64,000 nt of DNA from Eubacteriales bacterium (GTDB lineage: Bacteria > Bacillota > Clostridia > Oscillospirales > Oscillospiraceae), in NCBI GenBank assembly GCA_030533415.1, contig JAUNJE010000006.1, forward strand, positions 1 to 64,000. Direction: 5' to 3'. Numbering within the stretch: the stretch's first letter is position 1; the number at the start of each line of letters is the position of its first letter. This document shows positions 41,981 to 51,802 of the stretch, one piece after another. The translations under genes were made by a program, and so were the position numbers. Below the pieces are notes generated by a model that saw only the letters and a list, made by a program, of their open reading frames with translations, ran no database searches and was not told where the DNA came from.

Positions 41981-44383
41981 TTACTGCCGCAACTCCGGCT
42001 TCCGGGCCTTCGGCTTTACCTCCCCGGGCAGCTCTGACAAAATGGCGGGACTCATGCCCGTATGGCGGTTCAGGGCAGCATCCAGCACGGTATCCACCGT
42101 CTGGGCACTGATGAAATTCAGCTGGCGGCGGACGGTCTGGTCGATTTCCTCCAGATCCCGCTCGTTATCCTTGGGGATAATGACCGTGCGGACACCGTGG
42201 CGCAGGGCCGCCATGGTTTTTTCCTTCAGCCCGCCGATGCGCATGACCCGTCCCCGCAGGGAAATTTCTCCGGTCATAGCCACATCCCGGCGGACAGTGG
42301 TGTTCGTCAATGCCGAAACCATGGCAGTGCAGACCGTGACGCCTGCGGAGGGACCGTCCTTGGGAACCGCTCCCTCGGGGAAATGGACATGGATGTCCTT
42401 GGTCTTGTAAAAATCGTGGGCGACTCCCAGCCTCTGGGCATTGGCCCGGATATAGCTCAGGGCCGCATGGGCGGATTCCTTCATCACATCCCCCAGGTTG
42501 CCCGTCAGCTCCAGCTTCCCGCTGCCATCCATGACGTTGACTTCCACTTCCAACGTTTCGCCGCCGACGCTGGTCCAGGCAAGTCCCGTGACCAGGCCCA
42601 CCTGGTCGGTGCAGGGCAGACGGTCGGGCAGGAATTTGCGGACGCCCAGGAAATCCTCAATATTGGTTCCCGTCACCGTGATTTTCCTGGGAATCTCCTG
42701 GGTGACGATTTGCATGGCGGCCTTGCGGCAGATTTCGCCGAAGGCCCGTTCCAGGCTGCGGACACCGGATTCCCGGGTGTAGCAGGAGATGATCTCCCGA
42801 ATGGCGTCATCGGTGACGCGAAGCTGCTGCTTTTTCAGCCCGTGCTTTTTCAGCTGCTTGGGGATCAGATGGTTTTTCGCGATCATCAGCTTCTCTTCAT
42901 CGGTATAAGAGCCAAGCTCGATGACCTCCATGCGGTCCAGCAAGGGTCTGGGAACGGTATCCAGGGTATTGGCCGTGGTGATGAAGAGCACGTCGGACAG
43001 ATCATAGGGAATTTCCAGGTAGTGGTCCCGGTAGCTGTGGTTCTGCTCGGCGTCCAGCACTTCCAGCAGGGCTGCGCTGGGGTCTCCCCGGTAGTCCGCG
43101 CCCATTTTGTCGATTTCGTCCAACAGCAGCAGCGGATTGGCGCTGCCGGCCTGGGTCATGGCCGTCATGATGCGGCCGGGCATGGCACCCACATAGGTTT
43201 TCCGATGGCCCCGGATATCCGCTTCATCGTGAACGCCGCCCAGAGAGATGCGGGCCATCTTCCGGTTCAGACTCTTGGCGATGGAATAGGAGATGGAGGT
43301 TTTGCCCACACCGGGAGGGCCGACCAGGCAGATGATCTGCGGGGGCATTTCCGGGGCCATCTGGCGGACGGCAATGGTTTCCAGAATACGCTCCTTCACC
43401 TTTTCCAGGCCAAAATGGTCATGCTCCAGAATCTTCCGGGCGGCGGCAACGTCCACACGCTCCTTGGTTTTCTTGTTCCAGGGCAGTTCCAGCACCGTGT
43501 CCAGATAATTGCGGAGCACCGCTCCCTCGGAGGAGCCGAAGGGCTGCTTTTTCAGGCGCTCCACATCCTTTAGAAGCTTTTTCTCATGCTCTTCGGCAAG
43601 GTGCAGGCCGCGGATACTTTGGGCGTAGGTTTCAAACTCGTTTTCCTCGTCCCCCTCCCCCAGCTCGTCCCGAATGACCTTCATCTGCTCCCGCAGATAA
43701 TAGTCCTTCTGGTTCTGGTCAATGGCGGAGCGGGTCTTTTCCTGGATATCCGATTCCAGATTCAGCATCTCCACCTCCTGCCGCAGCAGGCGGACGGCAC
43801 TTTCCAGCCGGCGGGTGGGGTTCAACTGGCAAAGCAGCTTAGCCTTGTCCGGGAAATCGATGCCGGAATTCTGAGCGATGGAATCGGCAATGAAGCTGCT
43901 GCTCTCGCTGGCGATCATCCGAAGATGAACGGATTGGGCCGGATACTCCGACATCTGCAGATACAGGCCGTAAAGGGAATTGGCCTCCCGGCGCAAAGCG
44001 TGGGCGCGCAGAGAGTCTGCGGTATCCGGGGCGGAAACGGACTCCACCGTGCCGCAGAGGTAAGGCTCGCTCTGCTGCAGTTCGGTGATTTTGCCCCGGC
44101 AGATTCCCGTCACCAGCACCCGGAGGTTTTCCCCCTGGGTCTTCAGTACCTGCTTGACCTTGGCGACGGTGCCGATGGCATACAAATCGGCAAGCTTGGG
44201 ATCATCCTGCAGCAGGTCCTTCTGGGGGATCAGCAGCAGGACCTGGTCCTGTTTCATAGCCGCTTCCAAAGCCAGCACAGACTTGTTGCGGCCCACGTCA
44301 AAGTGGATGGTCTGTTCGGGAAATACCGCCAGTCCCCGGAGGGCCAGAATGGGCATTTTCCCGGCGTAAATTGTCTCAGTCAA
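41981..44383 (-). CDS. lon: ATP-dependent protease Lon
   Basis: An 800-residue Lon protease: N-terminal substrate domain (about 1-200), coiled-coil region, AAA+ domain with Walker A GPPGVGKTS, and the C-terminal serine protease domain with the catalytic Ser in PKDGPSAG. The start is TTG 44383 with GGAGGG 8 bases upstream; no ATG fits the family start. A strong terminator separates it from clpX, so it has its own promoter within a few tens of bases. Confidence 0.96.
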   Translation of the reverse strand: MTETIYAGKMPILALRGLAVFPEQTIHFDVGRNKSVLALEAAMKQDQVLLLIPQKDLLQDDPKLADLYAIGTVAKVKQVLKTQGENLRVLVTGICRGKITELQQSEPYLCGTVESVSAPDTADSLRAHALRREANSLYGLYLQMSEYPAQSVHLRMIASESSSFIADSIAQNSGIDFPDKAKLLCQLNPTRRLESAVRLLRQEVEMLNLESDIQEKTRSAIDQNQKDYYLREQMKVIRDELGEGDEENEFETYAQSIRGLHLAEEHEKKLLKDVERLKKQPFGSSEGAVLRNYLDTVLELPWNKKTKERVDVAAARKILEHDHFGLEKVKERILETIAVRQMAPEMPPQIICLVGPPGVGKTSISYSIAKSLNRKMARISLGGVHDEADIRGHRKTYVGAMPGRIMTAMTQAGSANPLLLLDEIDKMGADYRGDPSAALLEVLDAEQNHSYRDHYLEIPYDLSDVLFITTANTLDTVPRPLLDRMEVIELGSYTDEEKLMIAKNHLIPKQLKKHGLKKQQLRVTDDAIREIISCYTRESGVRSLERAFGEICRKAAMQIVTQEIPRKITVTGTNIEDFLGVRKFLPDRLPCTDQVGLVTGLAWTSVGGETLEVEVNVMDGSGKLELTGNLGDVMKESAHAALSYIRANAQRLGVAHDFYKTKDIHVHFPEGAVPKDGPSAGVTVCTAMVSALTNTTVRRDVAMTGEISLRGRVMRIGGLKEKTMAALRHGVRTVIIPKDNERDLEEIDQTVRRQLNFISAQTVDTVLDAALNRHTGMSPAILSELPGEVKPKARKPELRQ

Positions 44384-44407
44384 GGTTTCGTCCCTCCTTT
44401 TGCAAAA

Positions 44408-44431
44408 AAGGGGGTAGAAAACTACCCCCTT
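44408..44431 (-). terminator. Terminator between clpX and lon
   Basis: A perfect 10-bp stem (44408-44417 with 44422-44431) has an AAAA loop and is followed on the minus strand by TTTT. It ends the tig-clpP-clpX transcript. Confidence 0.85.
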
Positions 44432-44436
44432 CCAGG

Positions 44437-45699
44437 TTATTTCTTTCCTGCCAGCTTTTCCCTGGGATGGGCAGAATCCCGCACAATGCCGGGAACACCA
44501 CCCTCAATGGCTTCCGGGGTGATGACCACCTTCTTGATGGACAGGTCCGACGGAATCAGGAACATGATGCTGGTCATGACCTTCTCCATAATGGCCCGCA
44601 GGCCTCTTGCGCCAATCTGGCGGTCAAGTGCCTTCTGGGCAATCAGCAGCAGAGCCTCGTCGGAAATTTCCAGGGCCACGCCATCCATATCCAGAAGGGC
44701 CTGGTACTGCTTGGTCAGGGCGTTTTTCGGCTCCACCAGGATTCGGACCAGATCATTCTGGGTCAGGCTCTGCAAGGTGGTGATCACCGGCATACGGCCC
44801 ACCAGTTCGGGGATAATGCCGAATTTCAGCAGGTCATACGGCTCCACCTGGGAAAACAGGGTGCCCACATCCCGGTCGTTTTTGCTCTGGACCGGGGCAT
44901 CGAAGCCGATGGCGCTTTTGTCCGTGCGCTTTTCAATGATCTTATCCAGACCGTCAAAGGCGCCGCCGCAGATGAACAGGATATTGGTGGTATCCAGCTG
45001 AATCATCTCCTGCTGGGGATGCTTCCGCCCTCCCTGGGGCGGGACGCTGGCAACGGTGCCCTCCAAAATTTTCAGCAGGGCCTGCTGGACACCCTCACCG
45101 GAAACATCCCGGGTGATGGAGGTGTTTTCGCTCTTGCGGGCGATTTTATCCATTTCATCGATGTAGATGATGCCGCGCTCCGCCAGCTCCACATCAAAGT
45201 CCGCCGCCTGCAGCAGGCGCAGAAGGATGTTTTCCACATCGTCGCCCACATAACCGGCTTCGGTCAGCGTGGTGGCATCGGCGATGGCGAAGGGCACATT
45301 CAAAATCTTGGCCAGCGTCTGGGCAAAGAGGGTTTTGCCGCTGCCCGTAGGGCCGATCAGAAGAATGTTGCTCTTTTGCAGCTCCACATCGGAGTCCGCG
45401 CCGAAATAAATGCGCTTATAGTGGTTGTATACCGCAACGGACAGGGCGACCTTGGCGTCATCCTGGCCAATGATATAGTGATCCATGAAGGATTTGATCT
45501 CCATGGGGGTGGGAAGCTTCTCCGGGGCCTTCAGCCCCTCGGGCGCATCCAGCTCATATTCCTCCTGCAGTAGCTCGCTGCAGGCTGCCACGCATTCGCT
45601 GCAAATATACACCCCAGGACCGGCAATCAGCCGCGAAGCCTGGTTCTCCCGCTTCCCGCAAAAGCTGCAGCGAACCGGCGTTTCCGTTTTCTTTGCCAT
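44437..45699 (-). CDS. clpX: ATP-dependent Clp protease ATPase subunit ClpX
   Basis: A 420-residue AAA+ unfoldase for ClpP. The N-terminal zinc-binding domain has CSFCG and CSEC, Walker A is [11 protein letters not shown] and Walker [10 protein letters not shown]. The ClpP-binding IGF-type loop appears as SAIGFDAP. It follows clpP after 27 bases. Confidence 0.97.
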   Translation of the reverse strand: MAKKTETPVRCSFCGKRENQASRLIAGPGVYICSECVAACSELLQEEYELDAPEGLKAPEKLPTPMEIKSFMDHYIIGQDDAKVALSVAVYNHYKRIYFGADSDVELQKSNILLIGPTGSGKTLFAQTLAKILNVPFAIADATTLTEAGYVGDDVENILLRLLQAADFDVELAERGIIYIDEMDKIARKSENTSITRDVSGEGVQQALLKILEGTVASVPPQGGRKHPQQEMIQLDTTNILFICGGAFDGLDKIIEKRTDKSAIGFDAPVQSKNDRDVGTLFSQVEPYDLLKFGIIPELVGRMPVITTLQSLTQNDLVRILVEPKNALTKQYQALLDMDGVALEISDEALLLIAQKALDRQIGARGLRAIMEKVMTSIMFLIPSDLSIKKVVITPEAIEGGVPGIVRDSAHPREKLAGKK

Positions 45700-45726
45700 G
45701 CACCTGGTACCTCGTTTCTTTGTTTA

Positions 45727-46308
45727 TTAATGATGCTCCAGCACCCGGTCGATCAGGCCGAAAGCCTTGGCCTCCTCGGCGGACATAAAGTTGTCGCGCT
45801 CACAGGCGGCGGTGACCTCTTCCACGCTCTTGCCGGTGTTTTCCGCCAGGATGCGGTTCATCCGGGCCTTGATGGTTTCCAGGCGCTTCAGGTGGATAGC
45901 CATATCCGTGATCTGCCCCTGGGTACCGGCGGAGGGCTGGTGGATCATGATCTCAGCGTTGGGCAGAGCCATACGCTTGCCCTTGGTGCCCGCGCTGAGC
46001 AGGAAAGCGCCCATGGACGCGGCCATGCCGACACAGATGGTAGCCACATCGCACTTGATGTACTGCATGGTGTCATAAATGGCCATACCTGCCGTGACGC
46101 TGCCGCCGGGGCTGTTGATATAGAACTGGACATCCTTGTCCGGGTCCTGGGCCTCCAGATACAGCAGCTGGGCGACCACCAGGGAGGCCGTGGTATCGTT
46201 GACCTCCTCGGACAGGAAAATGATGCGGTCATTCAGCAGACGGGAAAAAATATCATAGCTGCGCTCGCCGCGGCTGGTCTGCTCGACAACATAGGGAACT
46301 AAACTCAT
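45727..46308 (-). CDS. clpP: ATP-dependent Clp protease proteolytic subunit ClpP
   Basis: A 193-residue ClpP with the active Ser in GMAASMGAF, His in IMIHQPSAG and Asp in the C-terminal [10 protein letters not shown] region. ATG 46308 has AAGGAG 8 bases upstream; the ATG at 46326 would start within that leader. It lies between tig and clpX, the common Clostridia order. Confidence 0.97.
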   Translation of the reverse strand: MSLVPYVVEQTSRGERSYDIFSRLLNDRIIFLSEEVNDTTASLVVAQLLYLEAQDPDKDVQFYINSPGGSVTAGMAIYDTMQYIKCDVATICVGMAASMGAFLLSAGTKGKRMALPNAEIMIHQPSAGTQGQITDMAIHLKRLETIKARMNRILAENTGKSVEEVTAACERDNFMSAEEAKAFGLIDRVLEHH

Positions 46309-46405
46309 GGTGATGTCTCCTTTCATGGGGTTTGAAACATTCTAACCATTGAAGAGGAAGGTTATTCCTCACAGTGGGGGGATTCCGGAAAAGCCGGGCG
46401 GGGAA

Positions 46406-47719
46406 TTACGCCTCGGTCTTCTCCTCTGCCTTCTCCTCGGCCTTGGGGGCCACGGCAACAGCGGAGTCCGCGATGAGCTTCATGGCCTTCCGGGTGGTCA
46501 GGCTGCCGGTGATCTCGTTCATGGGAACCATTTCCTTGACCTTGTCCAGCTCCAGCTGGTACTGGTCGGCCAGAGCCTGGAATTCCGCCTCGATCTCCTC
46601 GTCGGTGACGGTCAGGCCCTCTGCCTCCACGATCTTCTCCAAAGTGACGCTGATCTTTGCCTGCTTCTCAGCGGCGGGACGGAAGGCGTCACGCATGGTG
46701 TTGAGGTCGCCGCCCATCATCTTGGCGTACTGGTCCATGGAATAGCCGCTCATCTGCAGCTGATAGGCAAAGCGCTCCATCTGGGTGTCCAGCTCGGCCT
46801 CCACAAGGGCCTTGGGCATATCCACGGTGGTGTTCTCCGCCGCCTTCTCCACGGCGCTCTGCTCAAAAGCGGTCTGGGCCTGCTTCTCGGCCTGCTCCTG
46901 GGCCTTGGCACGGATATCGGCCTTCAGCTCCTCCAGGGTGTCGAACTCGGAAACATCCTTGGCAAACTCGTCGTCCTGCTCGGGAACATTGGTCACGGTC
47001 AGCTTATTCAGCTTGACATGGAACACGACACTCTTGCCTGCCAGCTCCGCGTGGTAGTCCTCAGGGAAGGTGACGTTGATGTCCTTCTCCTCCCCGGCGC
47101 TCATGCCCACAACCTGCTCTTCAAAGCCGGGAACAAACTGGCCGGAGCCAAGCTTCAGGTCAAAATTGTCGCCCTTGCCGCCGTCGAAGGGAACGCCATT
47201 GTCGAAGCCCTCGAAGTCGATGTTGGCGGTATCGCCCATCTCGGCGGGACGCTCCACGGTCTCGGTGGAGGCGACATTCTCCGCCATACGGTCCAGCTCG
47301 GCCTGAACCTGCGCATCGAAAACGGAAACCTCAGCCTTCTCCACTTCCAGGCCCTTGTACTGGCCCAGGGTGACCTCGGGATAGACCTCGGTGGTCAGAG
47401 TCAGGGTGACGATATTGTCCTCGCTGATCTGCATGTCGGTCAGGTTGGGCCGGCCGATGGCCTTGAATTCCTGTCCCGCCACCGCGAAGTCATAGACCTG
47501 GGGGAAGATCTCTTCCAGGCCGTCTTCATAGAAAACGTGAGCGCCGTACATGGCCTCCACCATCTTACGGGGAGCCTTGCCCTTGCGGAAGCCGGGGATC
47601 AGGATGTTCTTGCGGGTCTTCAGGTAGGCCTTGTTGACGCCGGATTCCATCAGTTCCTTGTCGATTTCCACGACGATGGTCGCTTCATTGCCGTTTCTTT
47701 CAATGCTCTTTACGTTCAT
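46406..47719 (-). CDS. tig: Trigger factor chaperone
   Basis: A 437-residue ribosome-associated chaperone. The ribosome-binding signature GFRKGKAP lies near residue 45. An FKBP-type isomerase domain (about 155-250) and an alpha-helical C-terminal arm rich in Glu and Lys follow. AGGAGG lies 10 bases before the ATG. A weak hairpin at 46345-46375 separates it from clpP. Confidence 0.97.
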   Translation of the reverse strand: MNVKSIERNGNEATIVVEIDKELMESGVNKAYLKTRKNILIPGFRKGKAPRKMVEAMYGAHVFYEDGLEEIFPQVYDFAVAGQEFKAIGRPNLTDMQISEDNIVTLTLTTEVYPEVTLGQYKGLEVEKAEVSVFDAQVQAELDRMAENVASTETVERPAEMGDTANIDFEGFDNGVPFDGGKGDNFDLKLGSGQFVPGFEEQVVGMSAGEEKDINVTFPEDYHAELAGKSVVFHVKLNKLTVTNVPEQDDEFAKDVSEFDTLEELKADIRAKAQEQAEKQAQTAFEQSAVEKAAENTTVDMPKALVEAELDTQMERFAYQLQMSGYSMDQYAKMMGGDLNTMRDAFRPAAEKQAKISVTLEKIVEAEGLTVTDEEIEAEFQALADQYQLELDKVKEMVPMNEITGSLTTRKAMKLIADSAVAVAPKAEEKAEEKTEA

Positions 47720-47789
47720 TTACTGTAATCCTCCTAAATTGGTTCGCAGAACGAGACCATTTTATATGTATTTTTTATATAGCCGATAT

Positions 47790-47818
47790 ATTCTATCAAA
47801 ATAAGACGGTTTTGTCCA
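47790..47818 (-). promoter_or_regulatory. Promoter of the tig-clpP-clpX operon
   Basis: Minus-strand TGGACA (47813-47818) and TAGAAT (47790-47795) are 17 bases apart, with TG before the -10. The leader is about 65 bases and AT-rich. No CtsR-type repeat was recognised. Confidence 0.7.
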
Positions 47819-47837
47819 TAGTTTTCTGAAAAAACTT

Positions 47838-48527
47838 TTATGAAATTACTTTGTACGGTGCGAACCCAATGTAATCCGACGCCACCAGTTTGAAGTCCAC
47901 CCCGTCCCACAGTCCTTCCACAGCCAATTTGTGGCTGCCGCCGTGAAGATGGCCGTAGAAACAGCGGCAAACCCGGTACTTTTGCAGCAGCGCCAGGATC
48001 TCCGGGCATTCATAGCCCCGGTACCGGGGGGGATAGTGGAGAAATACCAGCTTGGGCATCTGACCTGCCGCCTTCAAAGAGGCCTCCAAACGAATCAGCT
48101 CCCGCTTGAACACCTTCTCGTCGTGCTGGCCGCTGCGGTCCTCTTCGTAAAACCAGCCCCGGGTGCCGCAGAGGGCGTAGCCGCCGTATTCATAGCAGTT
48201 GTTGTTTAATAGGTGCAGATTTTCAAAACCGTTTTCCTGGCAGAATTTCTGGAATTTCGCGGCGGTGCTCCACCAGTAGTCGTGGTTACCCTTGAGGATG
48301 ATCTTCCGCCCCGGGATGGCGTTGATCCAGTCAAAATCCGCCTTTGCGCCGGGTAGGTCCAGCGCCCAGCTTAAATCCCCCAGCAGGACGGTGGTATCTT
48401 CAGGCCGGATGACGGACATTCCCGCCTTCAGCTTGTCCATATAGCCCACCCAGGCACCGCCGAACACATCCATGGGTTTCGGCGCCCCAAGGCACAAGTG
48501 CAGGTCACCGATGGCATAAAGCGCCAT
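47838..48527 (-). CDS. Calcineurin-like metallophosphoesterase
   Basis: A 229-residue phosphoesterase with all metal motifs: GDLHL (8-12), GDLSWAL, KGNHDYWW and YGHLHGG. It resembles small clostridial phosphohydrolases of unknown substrate. AAAGGAGGTG lies 5 bases before ATG 48527. It follows the C39-like/SleB gene after 20 bases on the same strand. Confidence 0.85.
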   Translation of the reverse strand: MALYAIGDLHLCLGAPKPMDVFGGAWVGYMDKLKAGMSVIRPEDTTVLLGDLSWALDLPGAKADFDWINAIPGRKIILKGNHDYWWSTAAKFQKFCQENGFENLHLLNNNCYEYGGYALCGTRGWFYEEDRSGQHDEKVFKRELIRLEASLKAAGQMPKLVFLHYPPRYRGYECPEILALLQKYRVCRCFYGHLHGGSHKLAVEGLWDGVDFKLVASDYIGFAPYKVIS

Positions 48528-48547
48528 GGGACACCTCCTTTCTACAA

Positions 48548-49738
48548 TCAGGAATCGTAACCATAACAAAACACATGCGAGCCGATGGTTCCCCAGACAT
48601 TCTTATTGACGGAGAAGGTCGCATAGAAAACCACATCGATGGGAAGCACATAAGGGCCATAGAGCGCCCGTTCAACGGCTTTATACTGGGTATCGGCCGG
48701 CTCTGCCAAGTACAGGTTCTTCGCCGCCGTGAATTGCTCATCCGCGTAAATGATGTTGTAAATGGAAGATTGGAAATTCCCGGAAACCAGGCGGTTCAAA
48801 ATGACCTCCGCCACTGCCTGCTGCCCTTCGAATGGTTCGCTCTGTGCCTCCATGGCAATCAGCCTCGCCATCAAATCCACTTCCGCATCCGTCAGCTCCA
48901 GATCGGGGTAGCGGGATTGCCCGGGGCGCGGCTCCGGCACATAAAGAAACGGCTCCTCCGGCATTTCGCTCTTGTCATATATCCATGCGCCCGAAAAGCC
49001 GGCAATCAGCTTTCCCGACGTAAAACCGTTTTCGAAGCTGTCAGCCAGATGCGCAGCGGTATAATTCTGCGGGTCCGGATCGATCACCCAATAGCTTCCC
49101 TCATCATTCACGCCGGTCACCACGATGAAATGGCTTCCTCCGGGAAAAAGAGATTGGCTGCCCATCAGGAAAATGGCAACCTTCCCTTCCCGCACAGCGC
49201 TCAGCGCATCGTTGACATTTTTGGCACGGTACCAGGAAAGCTGCAGCAGGTCGGACACGGATTCCAGCCGCTTATAGCTGCTGCCGGTAATCTGTACCAT
49301 CCAATCCGCAATCTCGTCGGGATGGTAAACGTGGTCCGTCATATAGCTTGCCACCATGGCAAGGGCCGTCACATTGCTGCCGCTGGTGGCAACGGTGCCG
49401 CTGCCGTAACGGATGTCAGGATAATCCAGCTGGGAATAGTGCGGAACCGTGTCAATGGTCGCCTTGGCCGGCTCGGTTTCTTCCGGCTGAGTTTCCTCCG
49501 GCTGAGTCTCTTTCGGCTGAGACTCCTCAGTCTCCCTGGGGGCGGTTTCCTCCGCTGCTGCTGACGCTGTCTCAGTCTCGGGAGGCAGTGTTGTTTCCGT
49601 CTGCTCCGTCTGCACGGCGGCACCGGTAGGGGCGTCCGTAACGGCGTGATGGGCCAATTTCCATGAGAAAAATATCGCGCACGCCAAAGCAATGCAGGTA
49701 ATCAAAATCAGGCAGCCTGTCTTGACATTTTTATTCAT
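48548..49738 (-). CDS. Membrane-anchored C39-like / SleB cell-wall hydrolase fusion
   Basis: A 396-residue protein. An N-terminal membrane anchor (about 7-29) and a Thr/Glu/Pro-rich linker with repeated QPEET units (40-92) precede a C39-type papain-fold domain (about 97-235). A C-terminal SleB/Hydrolase_2 domain (about 280-396, LIAMEAQSEPFEGQQAVAEV) follows. In the C39 part the usual cysteine is Ser121 (SGSNVTALAM), while His203 and Asp220 remain. The SleB domain suggests peptidoglycan cleavage, perhaps in spore germination or cortex work. It shares a strand with the phosphoesterase. Confidence 0.82.
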   Translation of the reverse strand: MNKNVKTGCLILITCIALACAIFFSWKLAHHAVTDAPTGAAVQTEQTETTLPPETETASAAAEETAPRETEESQPKETQPEETQPEETEPAKATIDTVPHYSQLDYPDIRYGSGTVATSGSNVTALAMVASYMTDHVYHPDEIADWMVQITGSSYKRLESVSDLLQLSWYRAKNVNDALSAVREGKVAIFLMGSQSLFPGGSHFIVVTGVNDEGSYWVIDPDPQNYTAAHLADSFENGFTSGKLIAGFSGAWIYDKSEMPEEPFLYVPEPRPGQSRYPDLELTDAEVDLMARLIAMEAQSEPFEGQQAVAEVILNRLVSGNFQSSIYNIIYADEQFTAAKNLYLAEPADTQYKAVERALYGPYVLPIDVVFYATFSVNKNVWGTIGSHVFCYGYDS

Positions 49739-49815
49739 ACAAATCCTCCGTGGGGGAAATGGCGTTGTTTGCCATAAATCCTTCCGGGGCGGGATGCCGG
49801 CACTTTCCTTTATTG

Positions 49816-49840
49816 TTTCCTATGAAGCTTTCATAGGAAA
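49816..49840 (-). other. Perfect hairpin across the ThrC-like stop codon
   Basis: An 11-bp perfect stem (49816-49826 with 49830-49840) has a 3-nt loop and includes the stop codon of the threonine-synthase-like gene. No T-run follows on the minus strand. It may end the rplS operon or protect the RNA 3' end. Confidence 0.5.
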
Positions 49841-50862
49841 TGCTGTTCAAGCGCCTCCTCCGATATACCCAGGGCTTTTGCGGTCACCCCGGCATCGCAG
49901 ATGGGGCTTTTCTCCGCCAGCACCACGGCATGACGGCTTTCCCCCGTTTTTCCCCGGTAATCCAGCAGCCCGGCGTAGGACAGCGCCGCATAGGGCGACA
50001 ACAGATAGCCTGCGGAAGCGTAGACCCCGGAAATGGTGGATTCCATCCGGCGGCTGCTGACAACGCTGACCTCCAGCCCCTCCCCGATTCGGGAAAGCGT
50101 ACCGCCCGCGGGGCAGTATATTCCGCCCCGGCGGCAGGCATCCAGATAGGCTTCCACCTCGGATATCCCGCCGCAGGCGAAAACCAGCCGTTCCAGCCCG
50201 GAGGGAAGGGTCACATCCGCGTCAGGCGTGTTGGTTGTGACGCATACCGCGTCGGTGCGGAGCTGACCGTGATGCACAAGATTCCACAGATTTCCGTTTT
50301 CGTTGCAGCAGCAGATGATTTTGCCGATGGGCAGTCCCCAGGACCTTGCGTACCATGCGCTCATGGGCAGGTCAAAATCCCCGGAAACCACGGAAATATC
50401 CACCTTCTTGTCGAAACCGGCGATTCCCGCCCGCATCAGTTCTCCGAAAATGCCGAACAGCACTCCAATCCCAACCGCAATTTTGACCCAGCCGCCATCT
50501 GCGCCTGGCTGTCCGCCCCGCAGCTGGCCCGCGAGACTGCGCACCATGCGGTCAAACTTCCACTCCGGGTTGTGCCAGCACTCCCCCAGGATGATCCGCT
50601 GGGGCAGATTGACCAGCCGCACGGGATAGCGGCCTGCGGAAAACTCCACGTCCCAGCCGCTGAGCTTGGTGTTGAACAGCAGGTTCAAAAGCTCCGCGAC
50701 GCACTGGTTAAAGGGCTTCTCTCCCAGCGCCTCCAGGTCGGCCCGGGAAAAGGATGGGGCCCGGAAGGGCAGATACATGCCGCCGTCGGGGCCCCGGTTT
50801 TCCCGCAGCACCCGCTGGGCCGTGTAAGCGTCCCGGTTATCTCGTGTGGTAATATACAGCAC
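49831..50862 (-). CDS. Threonine-synthase-like protein lacking the PLP site
   Basis: A 343-residue protein that aligns by eye with both ends of threonine synthase (normally about 460-500 residues). The N-terminal YITTRDNRDAYTAQRVLREN region and the AKxMGLP-like ARSWGLPIGK region are recognisable. In ECWHNPEWKFDR (94-105), equivalent to ELFHGPTLAFKD, the PLP lysine position is Asp104. The block with SGDTG is missing, and SGNFGN reads SGDFDL. It is therefore unlikely to make threonine. It is the last gene of the rplS operon and overlaps the dipeptidase gene by 26 bases. Confidence 0.7.
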   Translation of the reverse strand: MLYITTRDNRDAYTAQRVLRENRGPDGGMYLPFRAPSFSRADLEALGEKPFNQCVAELLNLLFNTKLSGWDVEFSAGRYPVRLVNLPQRIILGECWHNPEWKFDRMVRSLAGQLRGGQPGADGGWVKIAVGIGVLFGIFGELMRAGIAGFDKKVDISVVSGDFDLPMSAWYARSWGLPIGKIICCCNENGNLWNLVHHGQLRTDAVCVTTNTPDADVTLPSGLERLVFACGGISEVEAYLDACRRGGIYCPAGGTLSRIGEGLEVSVVSSRRMESTISGVYASAGYLLSPYAALSYAGLLDYRGKTGESRHAVVLAEKSPICDAGVTAKALGISEEALEQHFL

Positions 50863-51802
50863 GTTCCATCACTCCAATGGCATTGTTCCAGAATATGTCC
50901 ATAACCGTTTCCTCGTCCAGTCCCCGCTCCAACAGGCGCTCCGCCACTTTGGGCCAGCTCTGAACGCCTTCAAATCCTGCGGGCATGGCATCGATGCCGT
51001 CCAGATCGCCGCCCAGGGCAATGTGCTTGCCGCTGGGGTCAAGCTCCATAAAGTGGAAAATATGGTCGCAGATGGTGTCGATGGTGGGATTTTCTCCGGT
51101 AAATTCGTCGCAGGCATTGTAGCCCGCCACACCCCCGGTCTCCACAATGGCCCGGAACATATCGTCCGTCAGGTTCCGGCTGTGGTTCCAGACGGCACGG
51201 CTGTTGGAATGGGTGGCGATGATGGGCGCCCCGGTGATCTCCATAATATCCCAGAAGCCTTCGTCGCTGATATGGCTGACATCAACGAGTATCCCTAGGC
51301 GCTGGGCCTCCCGGACAAATTCCCGGCCCCGGTCCGTCAGGCCGCCGCCCGTTACATTGGAGCCGGTGAGCGGATTGCTTTCGTTCCAGCCCAGGCTGGA
51401 GACCCGGAAACCAATGGCAAACAGATCCTGCAGCAGCTCCGGGTCATAGCCAAAGCCCGCCGTGCCCTCTAAGGTCAGGATCGCGGACATTTTTCCGTTT
51501 TCCCGGTTCTGCTGGATTTGCGCAGGGCTGTAAGCAATGGCGATCAGGTCGCTGTTCTGATTCACCTCCCGCTGAATGGTCGCAAGCTCCCGCTCAAAGA
51601 CCACAATGGGCGATATTTTGCGCCACTGCTCCATCATCGGCGTGGTAAAGCAGGCAAAGCACTGGGCATAGCCCCCAAGACGGGAGGCCCGCTCCAGATC
51701 AATATGGCCTTGGTTGCTTCTCAGGCTTCCGGCCTGATTCATATCCCCGCCCAGCAGCTTTAGGGCGGTGTCGCAGTGAAAATCAAAAACAGGGAAATTC
51801 AT
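50837..51802 (-). CDS. M19-family membrane-type dipeptidase
   Basis: A 321-residue zinc dipeptidase of the renal dipeptidase family. The metal-binding FDFHCD (5-10), a DVSHISDEGFWD motif, and ATHSNSRAV are present, with a LGGDLDGID segment near the end. It cleaves dipeptides, including some with D-residues. It overlaps yraN by 4 bases. Confidence 0.92.
   Translation of the reverse strand: MNFPVFDFHCDTALKLLGGDMNQAGSLRSNQGHIDLERASRLGGYAQCFACFTTPMMEQWRKISPIVVFERELATIQREVNQNSDLIAIAYSPAQIQQNRENGKMSAILTLEGTAGFGYDPELLQDLFAIGFRVSSLGWNESNPLTGSNVTGGGLTDRGREFVREAQRLGILVDVSHISDEGFWDIMEITGAPIIATHSNSRAVWNHSRNLTDDMFRAIVETGGVAGYNACDEFTGENPTIDTICDHIFHFMELDPSGKHIALGGDLDGIDAMPAGFEGVQSWPKVAERLLERGLDEETVMDIFWNNAIGVMERAVYYHTR

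Noticed and set aside
42062..45573. Several 400-500-codon plus-strand frames opposite lon and clpX
   Set aside because: Lon and ClpX are unmistakable on the other strand and the frames have no motif or ribosome-binding site.
46345..46375. Terminator between tig and clpP
   Set aside because: An imperfect hairpin is present, but it has mismatches and no T-run on the minus strand, so the operon is more likely continuous.
46349..47728. 459-codon plus-strand frame opposite tig
   Set aside because: Antisense to trigger factor; leucine-, glycine- and histidine-rich low-complexity composition with no domain.
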